Assembly: GCF_018437275.1 (NCBI RefSeq)
Contig: NZ_JAAMFK010000001.1
Location: 1-64,000 of the forward strand
Length of the DNA: 64,000 nt
Origin: Fructobacillus broussonetiae
GTDB taxonomy: Bacteria > Bacillota > Bacilli > Lactobacillales > Lactobacillaceae
Direction of reading: 5' to 3'
Positions 43,833 through 53,600 of this stretch are shown piece by piece. Below the pieces are notes generated by a model that worked only from the letters and a program-made list of their open reading frames with translations, was not told the origin of the DNA and searched no databases. The position numbers were made by a program, and so were the translations under genes. Every line of letters begins with the position of its first letter. Position 1 is the stretch's first letter.

Positions 43833-44101
43833 TGGCTAAGAAATCAAAGATTGCAAAGGCAAAGCAACGTGAAGCAATGGTTGCCAAGTACGCTGACAAG
43901 CGTGCTGCTTTGAAGGCTGCCGGTGATTACATCGGTTTGGCAGCTTTGCCAAAGGACTCATCACCTGTACGTGTTCACAACCGTGACCGCATTGATGGTC
44001 GTCCACACGGTTACATGCGTGAATTCGGAATGTCACGTTTGAACTTCCGCCAATTAGCACACAAGGGTCAGATTCCTGGTGTTCGTAAGGCTTCTTGGTA
44101 A
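43832..44101 (+). CDS. rpsN: 30S ribosomal protein S14, zinc-independent long form
   Basis: 89 aa, the long S14 (YhzA-like) without the CxxC zinc ribbon of the 61-aa form. [21 protein letters not shown] and the C-terminal [23 protein letters not shown] are family-typical. With the Cys-free L33 next to it, the pair would keep ribosomes working when zinc is scarce. RBS AAGGAG lies inside rpmG. Confidence 0.95.
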   Translation: MAKKSKIAKAKQREAMVAKYADKRAALKAAGDYIGLAALPKDSSPVRVHNRDRIDGRPHGYMREFGMSRLNFRQLAHKGQIPGVRKASW

Positions 44102-44113
44102 AAAGAATCAACA

Positions 44114-44139
44114 AACCACAGCCTTCGCTGTGGTTTTTT
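44114..44139 (+). terminator. Terminator of rpmG-rpsN
   Basis: AACCACAGC/GCTGTGGTT with TTCG-type loop and TTTTTT. Confidence 0.92.
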
Positions 44140-44150
44140 CTTTGTCTACC

Positions 44151-44179
44151 TTGCTTTTTTGACGGAATTCAACTACTAT
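44151..44179 (+). promoter_or_regulatory. Promoter of the rimP-nusA-infB operon
   Basis: TTGCTT (44151-44156), 17-base spacer, TACTAT (44174-44179); RNA would start near 44186. Confidence 0.6.
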
Positions 44180-44203
44180 AGAAGTAAGTTAATTTACAGT
44201 CGT

Positions 44204-44243
44204 AAATGAGCGGGTCAGGGGGATTTGACCGGCTCATTTTTTA
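44204..44243 (+). terminator. Leader terminator/attenuator before rimP
   Basis: AATGAGC-GGTCA (44205-44217) pairs with TGACC-GCTCATT (44226-44238), followed by TTTTTTA: a full intrinsic terminator between the promoter and rimP, with no ORF in between. TTTAC/GTAAA just upstream overlaps its left arm and could compete. Confidence 0.7.
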
Positions 44244-44268
44244 TGGCTTTGATAGATAAGGAGCGGCG

Positions 44269-44745
44269 ATGGTACAAGCAAAGAATCAAGCGCTACTAGA
44301 CATTGTCCAACCGATCATTGAGGATCAAAACCTTCTATTGTGGGATTTGATCATCAAGAAGGTTGCTGGCAAAAAGACGGTAGAAATCTTAGTTGATTTA
44401 CCAAATCATGACAACATCTCAATGACTCAAATTACCACCTTTACACAGGCGGTAAACGAAGCTTTGGATGAAGCAGAAGTTGACCCAGTTCCAGGTGAGT
44501 ACATGCTAGACATTGCATCACCAGGTTGGGATCGTTCACTTTCTGAACCCTGGCACTTTGAATGGGCAAAGGAAGCTGACGAACAAATCGCAATTGCTTT
44601 GTTTGCGGCTAAGGACGGTCAGAAGAAGTGGACGGGTTCCATTTCTTCATTAGATGATGCGGGTCTGACTTTGGATGTTGACGGCGAAGAAAAGCGCTTT
44701 AACTTTGACGAAATTGCCAAAGCCGTTGTTTCAATCCAATTTTGA
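44269..44745 (+). CDS. rimP: Ribosome maturation factor RimP
   Basis: 158 aa. Assists 30S assembly. Two-domain fold: N-terminal alpha/beta (LLWDLIIKKVAGKKTVEILVD; PGEYMLDIASPGWDRSL with the SPG signature) and C-terminal SH3-like barrel (KWTGSISSLDDAGLTLDV). First gene of the nusA-infB operon. RBS AAGGAG. Confidence 0.93.
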   Translation: MVQAKNQALLDIVQPIIEDQNLLLWDLIIKKVAGKKTVEILVDLPNHDNISMTQITTFTQAVNEALDEAEVDPVPGEYMLDIASPGWDRSLSEPWHFEWAKEADEQIAIALFAAKDGQKKWTGSISSLDDAGLTLDVDGEEKRFNFDEIAKAVVSIQF

Positions 44746-44769
44746 TGGTTTAAAAGTGGAGTTTAAGAT

Positions 44770-45945
44770 ATGAGTAAAGAATTAGTAATGGCCTTGGATG
44801 CCTTGGAACAAGAACGAGGCATCGACCGCGACGTTGTTGTGGAAGCTTTGGAAAACGCCTTGAAGGCGGCTTACAAGAAGCAATACAACGCGAACCAAAA
44901 CGTTGAAGCAACATTTGACGACAAGAAGGGTAAGATGACCATCAAGCAGGTCAAGACAGTTGTCTTGGACGAAGACTTGTTGGACCCTGACACTGAAATC
45001 TCTTTGACTGATGCTTTGGAAATTAACAAGGCATACGAACCAGGTGACGAAATTCGCTTTGACGTTACGCCAAAGGACTTCGGTCGTATGGCTGCTCAAG
45101 CTGCTAAGCAAGTCATCGTACAAAAGATGCGTGAAGCAACGCGTCAAGCTGTCTACGAACGTTACAAGGACTATGAAGGTGAAATCGTCACTGGAGAAGT
45201 TGAACGTCAAGACACGCGTTTCTTGTACGTGATGCTTCCTGGTAAGCAAGAAGCTGTTATGACTGCTGGGGACCAAATGCCTTCTGAACACTACAAGATG
45301 CGTGACCGCATTAAGGTATTGGTTTCAAAGGTTGATGATTCCTTGAAGGGACCACAAATTTTCGTTTCACGTACGGCTCCAGGCTTGGTTAAGCGTTTGT
45401 TTGAACAAGAAGTGCCTGAAGTATACGACGGAACGGTGGAAATTGTTTCTGTCTCACGTGAAGCCGGTGATCGTTCAAAGATTGCGGTTTACACGCACGA
45501 CGAAGACTTGGATCCAGTTGGTGCCTTGGTTGGTCAACGTGGAGCACGTGTTCAAGCTGTTGTCACTGAATTGGGTGGCGAACACATGGACATTGTGGAA
45601 TGGGTTGAAGATGAAGCGCAATACATTGCAAACGCTTTGAACCCAGCCGAAGTAACGGATGTTATCTTTGATCCTGAAAACGACCAAGCGGTAACGGTGA
45701 TTGTTCCTGACGACCAATTGTCACTTGCCATTGGTAAGAAGGGACAAAACGCCCGCTTGGCTGCTCGTTTGACGGGTGTAAAGATTGACATTAAGCCAGA
45801 ATCTGAAGCAGCCGACTTGGCCGTTTCAATGGATGAAGCAGCTGACGACGCTTTTGACGACGCAGCTGATGAAGGTGTTGACACGGATATTGATGCTGGT
45901 GTTGATGCCTTGGCAGATGACGATAGCGAAAATCCTGAAATTTAA
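44770..45945 (+). CDS. nusA: Transcription termination/antitermination factor NusA
   Basis: 391 aa, Firmicutes length (no C-terminal AR repeats). N-terminal RNAP-binding domain (ALDALEQERGIDRDVVVEALENAL), S1 domain (EGEIVTGEVERQDTRFLYVML), KH1/KH2 (VGALVGQRGARVQAVVTELGGE; LAIGKKGQNARLAARLTG). An acidic ~35-residue tail ends the protein. As it acts at RNA hairpins, it could also act on the leader terminator of its own operon (inference). Confidence 0.96.
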   Translation: MSKELVMALDALEQERGIDRDVVVEALENALKAAYKKQYNANQNVEATFDDKKGKMTIKQVKTVVLDEDLLDPDTEISLTDALEINKAYEPGDEIRFDVTPKDFGRMAAQAAKQVIVQKMREATRQAVYERYKDYEGEIVTGEVERQDTRFLYVMLPGKQEAVMTAGDQMPSEHYKMRDRIKVLVSKVDDSLKGPQIFVSRTAPGLVKRLFEQEVPEVYDGTVEIVSVSREAGDRSKIAVYTHDEDLDPVGALVGQRGARVQAVVTELGGEHMDIVEWVEDEAQYIANALNPAEVTDVIFDPENDQAVTVIVPDDQLSLAIGKKGQNARLAARLTGVKIDIKPESEAADLAVSMDEAADDAFDDAADEGVDTDIDAGVDALADDDSENPEI

Positions 45946-45963
45946 TTTCGAGGAGGTTCTTCG

Positions 45964-46266
45964 ATGAAAACACGGAAGATTCCGTTAAGAAAAGACATTG
46001 TTTCGGGCGAAATGTTTCCGAAGCAAGACCTTGTCCGGGTTGTGAAAAACAAAGAAGGCGAAGTCTTCTTAGACCCAACCGGTAAGAAAAACGGTCGTGG
46101 TGCTTACATTGCGCTAGACCGCAAGACGGCTGAAGCGGCCAAAGAAAAGAAAGTCTTTGAACGTGCCTTTTCACAGGCAATCGAACCGGCTTTCTATGAT
46201 GAACTTTACGCTTACGTCGATCATCAACAGGCCCGAAAAGAGCTCTTTGCAAATGACGATGAATAA
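45964..46266 (+). CDS. ylxR: YlxR (RnpM) RNA-binding protein
   Basis: 100 aa DUF448 protein. RKIPLRKDIVSGEMFPKQDLVRVVKNKEG and PTGKKNGRGAYIALD match the family. B. subtilis YlxR is reported to bind the RNase P RNA. RBS GAGGAGG. The 3' end overlaps ylxQ. Confidence 0.92.
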   Translation: MKTRKIPLRKDIVSGEMFPKQDLVRVVKNKEGEVFLDPTGKKNGRGAYIALDRKTAEAAKEKKVFERAFSQAIEPAFYDELYAYVDHQQARKELFANDDE

Positions 46267-46567
46267 GTTAATGCAGACATTGGGCCTTGCCCGACGAGCT
46301 AACAAAGTCGTCTTAGGATCAGGTCCTACATTGAAGGCCATCCAAAATCAAAGTGCTCGTATCGTCTTTTTCCCAAAGGATGGTGGGGCCAGCCAGTATA
46401 AGAAGTTTTCAGATAAGTGTGCTTTTTACAAAGTGACCTTCTCGGATGCTTTGACCAGAGATGAACTGATTTCATCCATCGGGATGAACCGTTCGGTCCT
46501 AGCAATTGAAGACGCTGGCTTTTCAAAGAAAATCAAAGAAATACTTGAAGAAAAGGAGCGGAACTAA
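46253..46567 (+). CDS. ylxQ: YlxQ, L7Ae-family ribosome-associated protein
   Basis: 104 aa from ATG 46253 (MTMNKLMQTLGLARRANKVV); AAAAGAG lies 10 bases upstream. The alternative ATG at 46259 gives the more usual MNKL start. K-turn-binding L7Ae fold: GLARRANKVVLGSGPTLKAI, IVFFPKDGGASQYKKF, AIEDAGFSKKIKEIL. Overlaps the end of ylxR by 14 bases and abuts infB by zero bases, so coupled. Confidence 0.9.
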   Translation: MTMNKLMQTLGLARRANKVVLGSGPTLKAIQNQSARIVFFPKDGGASQYKKFSDKCAFYKVTFSDALTRDELISSIGMNRSVLAIEDAGFSKKIKEILEEKERN

Positions 46568-49021
46568 ATGGCAGAAGAAAAGAAATTCTCCGGCTCAAAC
46601 CGAAAGACCCGCAAGATGGCAGTGCCAGAACGTAAGGAGCTTCCAGCTTCACAACGTCGTCACGCCGCTAAGTTGGCGGAAGGAGCAGCTAAGCCAGCTG
46701 GTCCAGCACGCCACAAGTCAAACGGACAACGCAACGAAGGCAACGGACAACGTCCAGCTGCTCGAAACGGTCAAAATGGACACAACGGTGGACCACGCAA
46801 CGGCCAAGGTGGTTCACGCCGTCCACAAAACAACCGTTCAAACCAATCTTCTGGACGTCCAATGGTACGCGAAAAGAAGTCTTGGTCAACAAAGCCTCGT
46901 GAAGGGCAAGTTAACTATTCAGCAAAGAAGGATGATTCTTTGAAGGAATACGTTGCTCAAAACAACAAGGCAAAAGAACAAGCCAAAAAGCAAGCTGAGA
47001 AGAAGGCGGCTAAGCCAGCTTCAAAGCCAGCAGCAAAGCCTTCAGAAGCAACAAAGCCATCAAATGGCGGTGGACGCTTCGGTGGTTCACTTGCCTCTGG
47101 AAACAATTCTGCTCGTAACAACACGCGTAAGCGCAACACGAATGGAACTGGACAGCAAACGCCACGTCGTAACGACAAGCCACACGGTTCAAAGAAGGCC
47201 CGTCGTATTGCAGCAAAGCAAGCACCAAAGAAGCAACCTACTGTTCGTAAGGAACAGCCATTGCCAGAAGTTCTTGAATACAAGGTCGGCATGAACGTGC
47301 AAGACTTGGCAAAGCTCTTGCACCGTGACGCTTCTGAAATCATTAAGAAGTTGTTCTTGCTTGGAATCGTGACGAACCAAAACCAGTCATTGGATGAAGA
47401 TACCATCGAAATCCTCGCGGCTGATTACGGTATCGACGCTAAGCAAAAGGAAGAAGAAGACTTGGCCGACATCGACCGCTTCTTCGACGACGAAACGGTT
47501 AACGAAGACGCCCTTGAACCACGTGCACCTGTTGTGACAATCATGGGACACGTTGATCACGGTAAGACCACATTGTTGGATTACTTGCGTAAGACAAACG
47601 TTACCGAAGGCGAAGCTGGTGGAATCACGCAGCACATCGGTGCCTACCAAGCTCGCTTGGACGGTCGCTTGATTACCTTCTTGGATACCCCAGGTCACGC
47701 GGCCTTTTCTGAAATGCGTGCCCGTGGTGCCAACGTAACGGACATCACTGTTTTGGTTGTCGCCGCTGATGACGGTGTTCAACCACAAACGATTGAAGCC
47801 ATTAACCACGCAAAGGCAGCTGGTACGCCAGTTATCGTTGCTGTGAACAAGATTGATAAGGAAGGGGCTAACCCTGACCAAGTCATGAACCAATTGATGG
47901 CTTACGACCTTGTTCCTGAAGAATACGGTGGATCAACGATCTTCGTTAAGATTTCAGCTAAGCAAGGACAAAACATCGACCAATTGCTTGAAATGATCTT
48001 GCTTGAAGCCGACGTTTTGGAATTGAAGGCAGACCCAACGCAACCAGGTCGTGGTTCAGTTATCGAAGCACGTTTGGATAAGGGACGCGGTCCTGTCTCA
48101 ACTGTTTTGGTTCAACAAGGAACGCTCCACATTGGAGACCCTGTCGTTGTTGGAAACACGTATGGACGTATCCGTACCATGCAAAACGAAAAGGGTGAAG
48201 ACTTGAAGGAAGCCAAGCCAGCAACGCCTGTTCAAATCACTGGTTTGAACGCGGTACCATCAGCTGGTGACCGCTTCGTTGTCATGGCAGATGAGAAGTC
48301 CGCCCGTGCAGCTGGTGAAGAACGTGAAAAGCGTGCCCGCGAAGAAGTTCGCAACGCCGGTTCAGTTGTTACCTTGGATACGTTGTTTAACACGATGGCT
48401 GAAAAGGCAATGAAGACTGTTCCAGTTATCGTTAAGGCCGATGTTCAAGGTTCAGTTGAAGCCTTGGCTGGTGCTTTGAAGAAGATCGAAGTTGAAGGTG
48501 TTAAGGTTGACGTTGTTCACGCAGCCGTTGGTGCCATCAACGAATCTGACGTTTCATTGGCCGGTGCATCTGGTGCCATCATCATCGGATTCAACGTTCG
48601 CCCTACGCCATTTGCGAAGAACCAAGCACAAACTGACAAGATTGACATGCGCTTCTACAACGTTATCTATGACGCCATTGATGACGTGACTGACGCCATG
48701 AAGGGTCAACTTGAACCAGTTTACGAAGAAAAGGTTATCGGTCAAATCGTCGTTAAGGAACTCTTTAAGTTCTCTAAGGTTGGAACGATTGCCGGTGCCA
48801 CTGTTGAAGAAGGAAAGATTACGAAGGATTCTAAGGTTCGTATCGTCCGTAACGGAACGGTTATCTTTGATGGTCCTCTTGCATCACTTCAACGTGGTAA
48901 GGACGCCGTTAACGAAGTTAAGTTTGGTTACGACTTTGGATTCACGGTTAACAAGTTTAACGATATTCAACCTGGTGATGAAGTGGAAGCTTACATCATG
49001 GAAGAAGTTAAGCGTAAGTAA
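46568..49021 (+). CDS. infB: Translation initiation factor IF-2
   Basis: 817 aa GTPase that brings fMet-tRNA to the 30S subunit. About 230 residues of disordered, Asn/Gly/Arg/Lys-rich N-terminus, then the N2-like domain ([22 protein letters not shown]), G domain ([28 protein letters not shown]), domain II and C-terminal C1/C2 ([19 protein letters not shown]). Starts right after the ylxQ stop. Confidence 0.97.
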   Translation: MAEEKKFSGSNRKTRKMAVPERKELPASQRRHAAKLAEGAAKPAGPARHKSNGQRNEGNGQRPAARNGQNGHNGGPRNGQGGSRRPQNNRSNQSSGRPMVREKKSWSTKPREGQVNYSAKKDDSLKEYVAQNNKAKEQAKKQAEKKAAKPASKPAAKPSEATKPSNGGGRFGGSLASGNNSARNNTRKRNTNGTGQQTPRRNDKPHGSKKARRIAAKQAPKKQPTVRKEQPLPEVLEYKVGMNVQDLAKLLHRDASEIIKKLFLLGIVTNQNQSLDEDTIEILAADYGIDAKQKEEEDLADIDRFFDDETVNEDALEPRAPVVTIMGHVDHGKTTLLDYLRKTNVTEGEAGGITQHIGAYQARLDGRLITFLDTPGHAAFSEMRARGANVTDITVLVVAADDGVQPQTIEAINHAKAAGTPVIVAVNKIDKEGANPDQVMNQLMAYDLVPEEYGGSTIFVKISAKQGQNIDQLLEMILLEADVLELKADPTQPGRGSVIEARLDKGRGPVSTVLVQQGTLHIGDPVVVGNTYGRIRTMQNEKGEDLKEAKPATPVQITGLNAVPSAGDRFVVMADEKSARAAGEEREKRAREEVRNAGSVVTLDTLFNTMAEKAMKTVPVIVKADVQGSVEALAGALKKIEVEGVKVDVVHAAVGAINESDVSLAGASGAIIIGFNVRPTPFAKNQAQTDKIDMRFYNVIYDAIDDVTDAMKGQLEPVYEEKVIGQIVVKELFKFSKVGTIAGATVEEGKITKDSKVRIVRNGTVIFDGPLASLQRGKDAVNEVKFGYDFGFTVNKFNDIQPGDEVEAYIMEEVKRK

Positions 49022-49039
49022 GCTTTTTAGGAGGCGGAT

Positions 49040-49399
49040 ATGGCAAATGCACAACGCGCTGGGCGTTTAGCTCAGGAAATCCAAAAAGACGTGACTGATT
49101 TGATCTTGAAGCGAGTGAACGATCCCCGTGTCCAAGACGTGACGGTAACGTCCGTTGATGTGACTGGTGATCTTCAAATCGCCACGATTTACTACTCAAT
49201 TCTTTCAGACCTCGCGTCTGATCGAAAGAAGGCCCAAGCAGGGCTCGAAGCAGCGACTGGCTTAATCCGTCGCGAACTTGGTTCCCGCTTGACCGTCTAC
49301 AAGATTCCAGAATTGCACTTTTCATTGGATAATTCCATCCAATACGGTGATCACATCGAAGCATTGATTCGTGAACTTCACCAAAAAGAAGGCAAGTAA
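49040..49399 (+). CDS. rbfA: Ribosome-binding factor A
   Basis: 119 aa KH-like factor for 16S 5'-end maturation and cold adaptation. Motifs: RAGRLAQEIQKDVTDLI, DPRVQDVTVTSVDVTGDLQ, and PELHFSLDNSIQYGDHIEALI. RBS TAGGAGG. Last gene before the operon terminator. Confidence 0.95.
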   Translation: MANAQRAGRLAQEIQKDVTDLILKRVNDPRVQDVTVTSVDVTGDLQIATIYYSILSDLASDRKKAQAGLEAATGLIRRELGSRLTVYKIPELHFSLDNSIQYGDHIEALIRELHQKEGK

Positions 49400-49404
49400 G
49401 AATT

Positions 49405-49431
49405 AAAAGAGCCCTTCGGGGCTCTTTTTTA
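49405..49431 (+). terminator. Terminator after rbfA
   Basis: AAAAGAGCCC/GGGCTCTTTT with TTCG loop and T-tract. Confidence 0.93.
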
Positions 49432-49445
49432 TGTGGAAAATGATA

Positions 49446-49467
49446 AAGTCAGACCCGTGCGCAATTG
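49446..49467 (+). repeat. Single repeat arm H, upstream of truB
   Basis: AAAGTCAGACCCGTGCGCAATTG without the opposite arm (core 49448-49457). Same extended sequence as the right end of copy D (reverse strand) and close to arm I on the other side of truB. Confidence 0.6.
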
Positions 49468-49493
49468 AAAAGACAGCCCTAAACCGGTAAAAT
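49465..49493 (+). promoter_or_regulatory. truB promoter
   Basis: TTGAAA (49465-49470), 17-base spacer, TAAAAT (49488-49493); start site expected near 49500. Confidence 0.7.
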
Positions 49494-49495
49494 AA

Positions 49496-49531
49496 AAGCC
49501 GATGAAATCACTTTAAATGACCGGCTTTTTT
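49496..49531 (+). terminator. Terminator hairpin overlapping the truB start site
   Basis: AAGCCG (49496-49501) / CGGCTT (49522-49527) with an inner ATTTAAAGTGAT-like loop and TTTTTTG tail. Transcripts from the promoter at 49465 would start inside the left arm and so lack it. Confidence 0.6.
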
Positions 49532-49549
49532 GCTGGAACGGAGAATAGC

Positions 49550-50464
49550 ATGGCCAAACAGACAAGCAATTTAACGGGACTTCTTGTGGTAAACAAGCCC
49601 AAGGGCATGACGTCATTTGGCGTTGTGGCCCGTCTGCGCCGAATTTCAGGACAGAAGAAAATCGGCCACGCCGGAACGCTTGATCCAAACGTAGATGGAG
49701 TATTGGTCGTGGCACTGGGTAAAGCGACAAAGTTAATCGATTTGCTTCAGACTGTGCCAAAGACTTATCAGGGAACCGTGACCTTTGGATACTCAACCGA
49801 GAGCCAGGATTCAGATGGTGCGGTGGTAGAAGATCAGCCGCTTTCTGAAGGAATCAACGAAGACGAACTCAAGGCAGCTTTCAAGAGCCTCGAAGGCGAT
49901 ATCATTCAGATTCCGCCAATTTACTCCGCTGTCAAAGTCCACGGCAAACGCCTCTACGAATACGCCCGTGCCAACGAGCCAGTTGAGCTCCCACAACGCC
50001 AGGCCACGATCTACGAGTTTGCGCCCACCTCTGCCCTTAAGTGGGTCGAAAACCAACCATACCAACAGATTGACTTCGACGCGGTGGTGTCCAAGGGAAC
50101 GTACGTGCGCACACTTTCCTATGACCTCGGTCAAAAGCTCGGCTTGCCGGCTACCATGACGTCTCTGACGCGCGTGGGCGGGTCCGGCTTCTCTATCGAA
50201 GAAGCAACAACCTTAGAGGAACTGATGGAATTGGACGAAGAGGGGATTAAGGCGAAGTTGAAGCCAATTTCTGACGTCCTGCCATACGAGCGCAAGGACC
50301 TCACGGAAGTGGAGTTTACTTGGGTGAAAAACGGCCGTAAGATTAGCTCATGGCCAAAGACGGACGAGGGCTTCTACCAGCTCTATTACGAGGATCAACT
50401 CGTTGCAGTCTACCGCTACAGCGACGAGGAAGAGCTCTGGCGCTCCCGTTACTACTTTCTATAA
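49550..50464 (+). CDS. truB: tRNA pseudouridine(55) synthase
   Basis: 304 aa. Makes pseudouridine 55 in the T-loop of tRNAs. LLVVNKPKGMTSFGVVARLR, GHAGTLDPNVDGVLVVALG (catalytic Asp of GTLDP), PPIYSAVKVHGKRLYEYAR and KGTYVRTLSYDLGQKLG are all present; a C-terminal PUA-like tail follows. ATG 49550 has GGAGA 6 bases upstream; the longer frame from 49517 runs into the terminator hairpin. Confidence 0.95.
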   Translation: MAKQTSNLTGLLVVNKPKGMTSFGVVARLRRISGQKKIGHAGTLDPNVDGVLVVALGKATKLIDLLQTVPKTYQGTVTFGYSTESQDSDGAVVEDQPLSEGINEDELKAAFKSLEGDIIQIPPIYSAVKVHGKRLYEYARANEPVELPQRQATIYEFAPTSALKWVENQPYQQIDFDAVVSKGTYVRTLSYDLGQKLGLPATMTSLTRVGGSGFSIEEATTLEELMELDEEGIKAKLKPISDVLPYERKDLTEVEFTWVKNGRKISSWPKTDEGFYQLYYEDQLVAVYRYSDEEELWRSRYYFL

Positions 50465-50495
50465 ACAGTCCGTGGTTTAGGTGCTTTCCTTAAAA

Positions 50496-50517
50496 AAGTC
50501 AGACCCGTACGTGATTG
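50496..50517 (+). repeat. Single repeat arm I, downstream of truB
   Basis: AAAGTCAGACCCGTACGTGATTG (core 50498-50507), in the same orientation as arm H and matching it at about 19 of 23 bases. No opposing arm nearby. Confidence 0.6.
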
Positions 50518-50551
50518 CTTATCTGGAAGTTACGATACAAAATAAATGGTT

Positions 50552-50588
50552 AAAGAAACATAGGACTCGCTTTCTATGTTTCTTTTTA
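50552..50588 (+). terminator. Terminator of truB
   Basis: AAAGAAACATAG / CTATGTTTCTTT perfect 12-bp stem, GACTCGCTTT loop, T-tract. Confidence 0.9.
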
Positions 50589-50690
50589 TTTACAATAAGT
50601 TAAAAAGAATAGAAATATTGAAATTTTTGTTCTAAACTGGAGTGGCATTCTCTTTGTGAATGAATCATTTAATCAAGGGAGAAGGATAAA

Positions 50691-53600
50691 ATGAATTCGA
50701 AAGTTAATCCATACTTAAGCCGAGTAGAAAAGAAAAAGCTCAAGAAAGTGAAGAAAAACTGGGTGGTCGCTTCAGTGCTCAGTTTCGGTGTGTTGGCGGT
50801 CGCTACACCCGGTTCTGTTGGAGCAAACCCAGTAGGTGATAGTGGGACGTACGGTCACACTCCAAGTTCCAACAAGGACGATGAAGCCGATGATACGAAT
50901 AGTGGGGAATTACATGCACTGCCTGAACATTTGGACGCCGGTACCTATACATATAAGAATCCAGGAAATATTGACAAACGTTGGTTCACGTTGACGATGC
51001 AACAAAAAGTAACGATTAACGTCGATGGAAGCGAATATAAGACATTGACCACGCAGCCCACGATTACAAAAACGTTGACTGTTGATAGTGACAATCATCG
51101 TACTTGGACATTTGATGAAGCGAGTCAAGATCCTGATTTACCACAGCGTTATGGCAATCATGCAGGATGGGTACCAGCTGAAAACAATGGTATCCGTTTC
51201 TTGATGTCATCCGTAAACTACAATGGTGGAGCCACTGATTCTACTTATCCAGACGTTACTTCGATTCCAGAGTTAACCGAAGAAAACGTTAAATTTGACT
51301 CCTATACTGCAACCGAGGATGATCAGAATATTCAGTCATTTTATGACGTTCATGAACCTAATGGTTTGTACGGTATTTATAATAATCAATCAGCAGACGG
51401 AGATAACGGTTACTTCCGTCTCGCTGCCGGTAACAACAAGACCTACACACCAGACGAAGCGGGTGAGCACAAGATTCAATTGACGTTGAATCTAAAGTCA
51501 CAGCATACGCACGACGAATCTGACGGCACCCGCAATGTCACCCGCACTCTCCAATACGTGGGACCGGATGACAAACCGCTTGCAAACATGCAAGACAGTA
51601 AGCAGACGGCCACTATCAATAAGACCAAGACAATTTCTGATTTCACCCATAAGCAAATCGGGGATGATAAAGTCAGTGTCGAACAAGGCACATGGGATAA
51701 GCTTCAACCAAAGTCAATAACCGATGATGGCAAGTATGAACTGGATCATATTGAGGGACCTAACGGACAAACATTGAGTGCCGCTGAATTTGCAGCCGTG
51801 GCCGGTTCTGACTTTAACGACCAGAGCCAAGACCAAACCTACACTGCCGTTTACAAGGACCGCGTGAAGACCTTTGGTGCTAATGATAGCAATTTGCCGG
51901 ATAATGTCTCAAAGGCAGACCTCGATAAAACGGTCACGCGCAAAGTGCAAGCGGTCGACCAAGATAATCATGACCAAAACATCGGCGACCCACAGACCCA
52001 AACGCTCCACTTCCAACGCGAGGCGACCTACGACTATGCAACGGGTAGTGTGACCTACGGTCAATGGAAGCCGGTTGACGGTAGTGCGGATAAGTTTGGA
52101 TCAGTCACGAATAATACGACAATTGACGGCAAATATAACTTAGCAGATGATAGCCAAAAGACGGTTGCTGAACAAACACTGAGTCAAGATGAAATCAACG
52201 CCTGGAATAAAGATGATGTTGTCCCAGTTAAGTACGTTCATGCACACGGGCAAGCTGATCAAAATGATTTGACGCGTACCGTTAAACGTGTTGTTCACTT
52301 GAAGGATGCAAAAACGGATGAAGAGTTTGATAACAGCGAAAGCATGTTGCAGAGTCGAACGGATACCCAAGAGTATGTTCGTGATGGTTACCAGGATTTG
52401 GCAACTGGAAAATTTGTACCAGCTTCTGACTGGAAGCTTCCAAATGGGGCACAGGGAATTCAGCAACGTACTGCGCCTGACATGAGTGCTCAGGGTTACG
52501 TTGATGCTCAACCAGGACAGACGGATTCGATTAATCCTTCTCAAGACCAGATTAACGATAACCAAGTCTTCGACCAATGGATTACCTATCAGGAAAAGAC
52601 GGAAAAGTTCGACTCGAATAGTCAAAACTTGCCCGCTGAAATCAAGAAGTCTGACCTCGATAAGACCATCACGCGTACCATTCACTATTACGACGCTGAC
52701 TCAAAGAAGGATATTAACACTGACGTTCAAACCATCCACTTCACGCGTTCTGCAACCTATAACGATGTGACGCATGGGGTCGTCTATGGTGCATGGCAAC
52801 AGGAAGGGGCCTTTAACGGGTTCGATACGCCTACTAACTATGGTGACAATCGTCAATACACCTTAGCGAAGGGCCAACCTCAAACGATTGATTCTGAGAC
52901 ACCCGATGCCAACAATGTCCAAGATGGTCACAACGAGGCCGTGACGATTCAATACAATCACCGCCACGATACCATCACAGATCAGTCACAGTTAAAGCAC
53001 ACTGTTAAGCGAATTGTTCACTTTGAGAATGCTAAGGGTGAACAGGTTGAACCAGATCGTACAGAAACACTAACGTATTCACGCACTGGATACACGGATG
53101 CTGCTGACAATAACAGTGCCCACTTCACTGAATGGAAGGCTGAGGGACAGACTAAGTTTGATTCCTTCACAGCCCCTGATAAAAGCGGTGACGGTTACGT
53201 CATTAACGGGGATAGCAAGGTAGCCGAGTGGACGCCATCCACGCAAGATATCGACAACTCTAGTGTCGACAATCAAACGGTGACGTACAACGATAAAGTC
53301 GGCTCCGTATCCGGCACCGACACCACGCTTCCAACCGCCATCCGCCAAGCCCTGCAGAAGGAAATGGTAAGGACGATTCATTTTAAGTCCGCCACAGATA
53401 GCGAGAAAACGCTGATGAACGACGTGATTGAACGTGTGGACTTCGTGGGACAAGCTGAATACGACTACCACACGAAGCAACTGGTTAACCCTAGCCAAAT
53501 CACCTGGACGCTGGCACATGGCTCAACGTCTAAGTGGGATGACTTCAGCTCCCTTGACTTAAAGGACATTCAACACGATGGAAAGCACTATTCATCTCCT

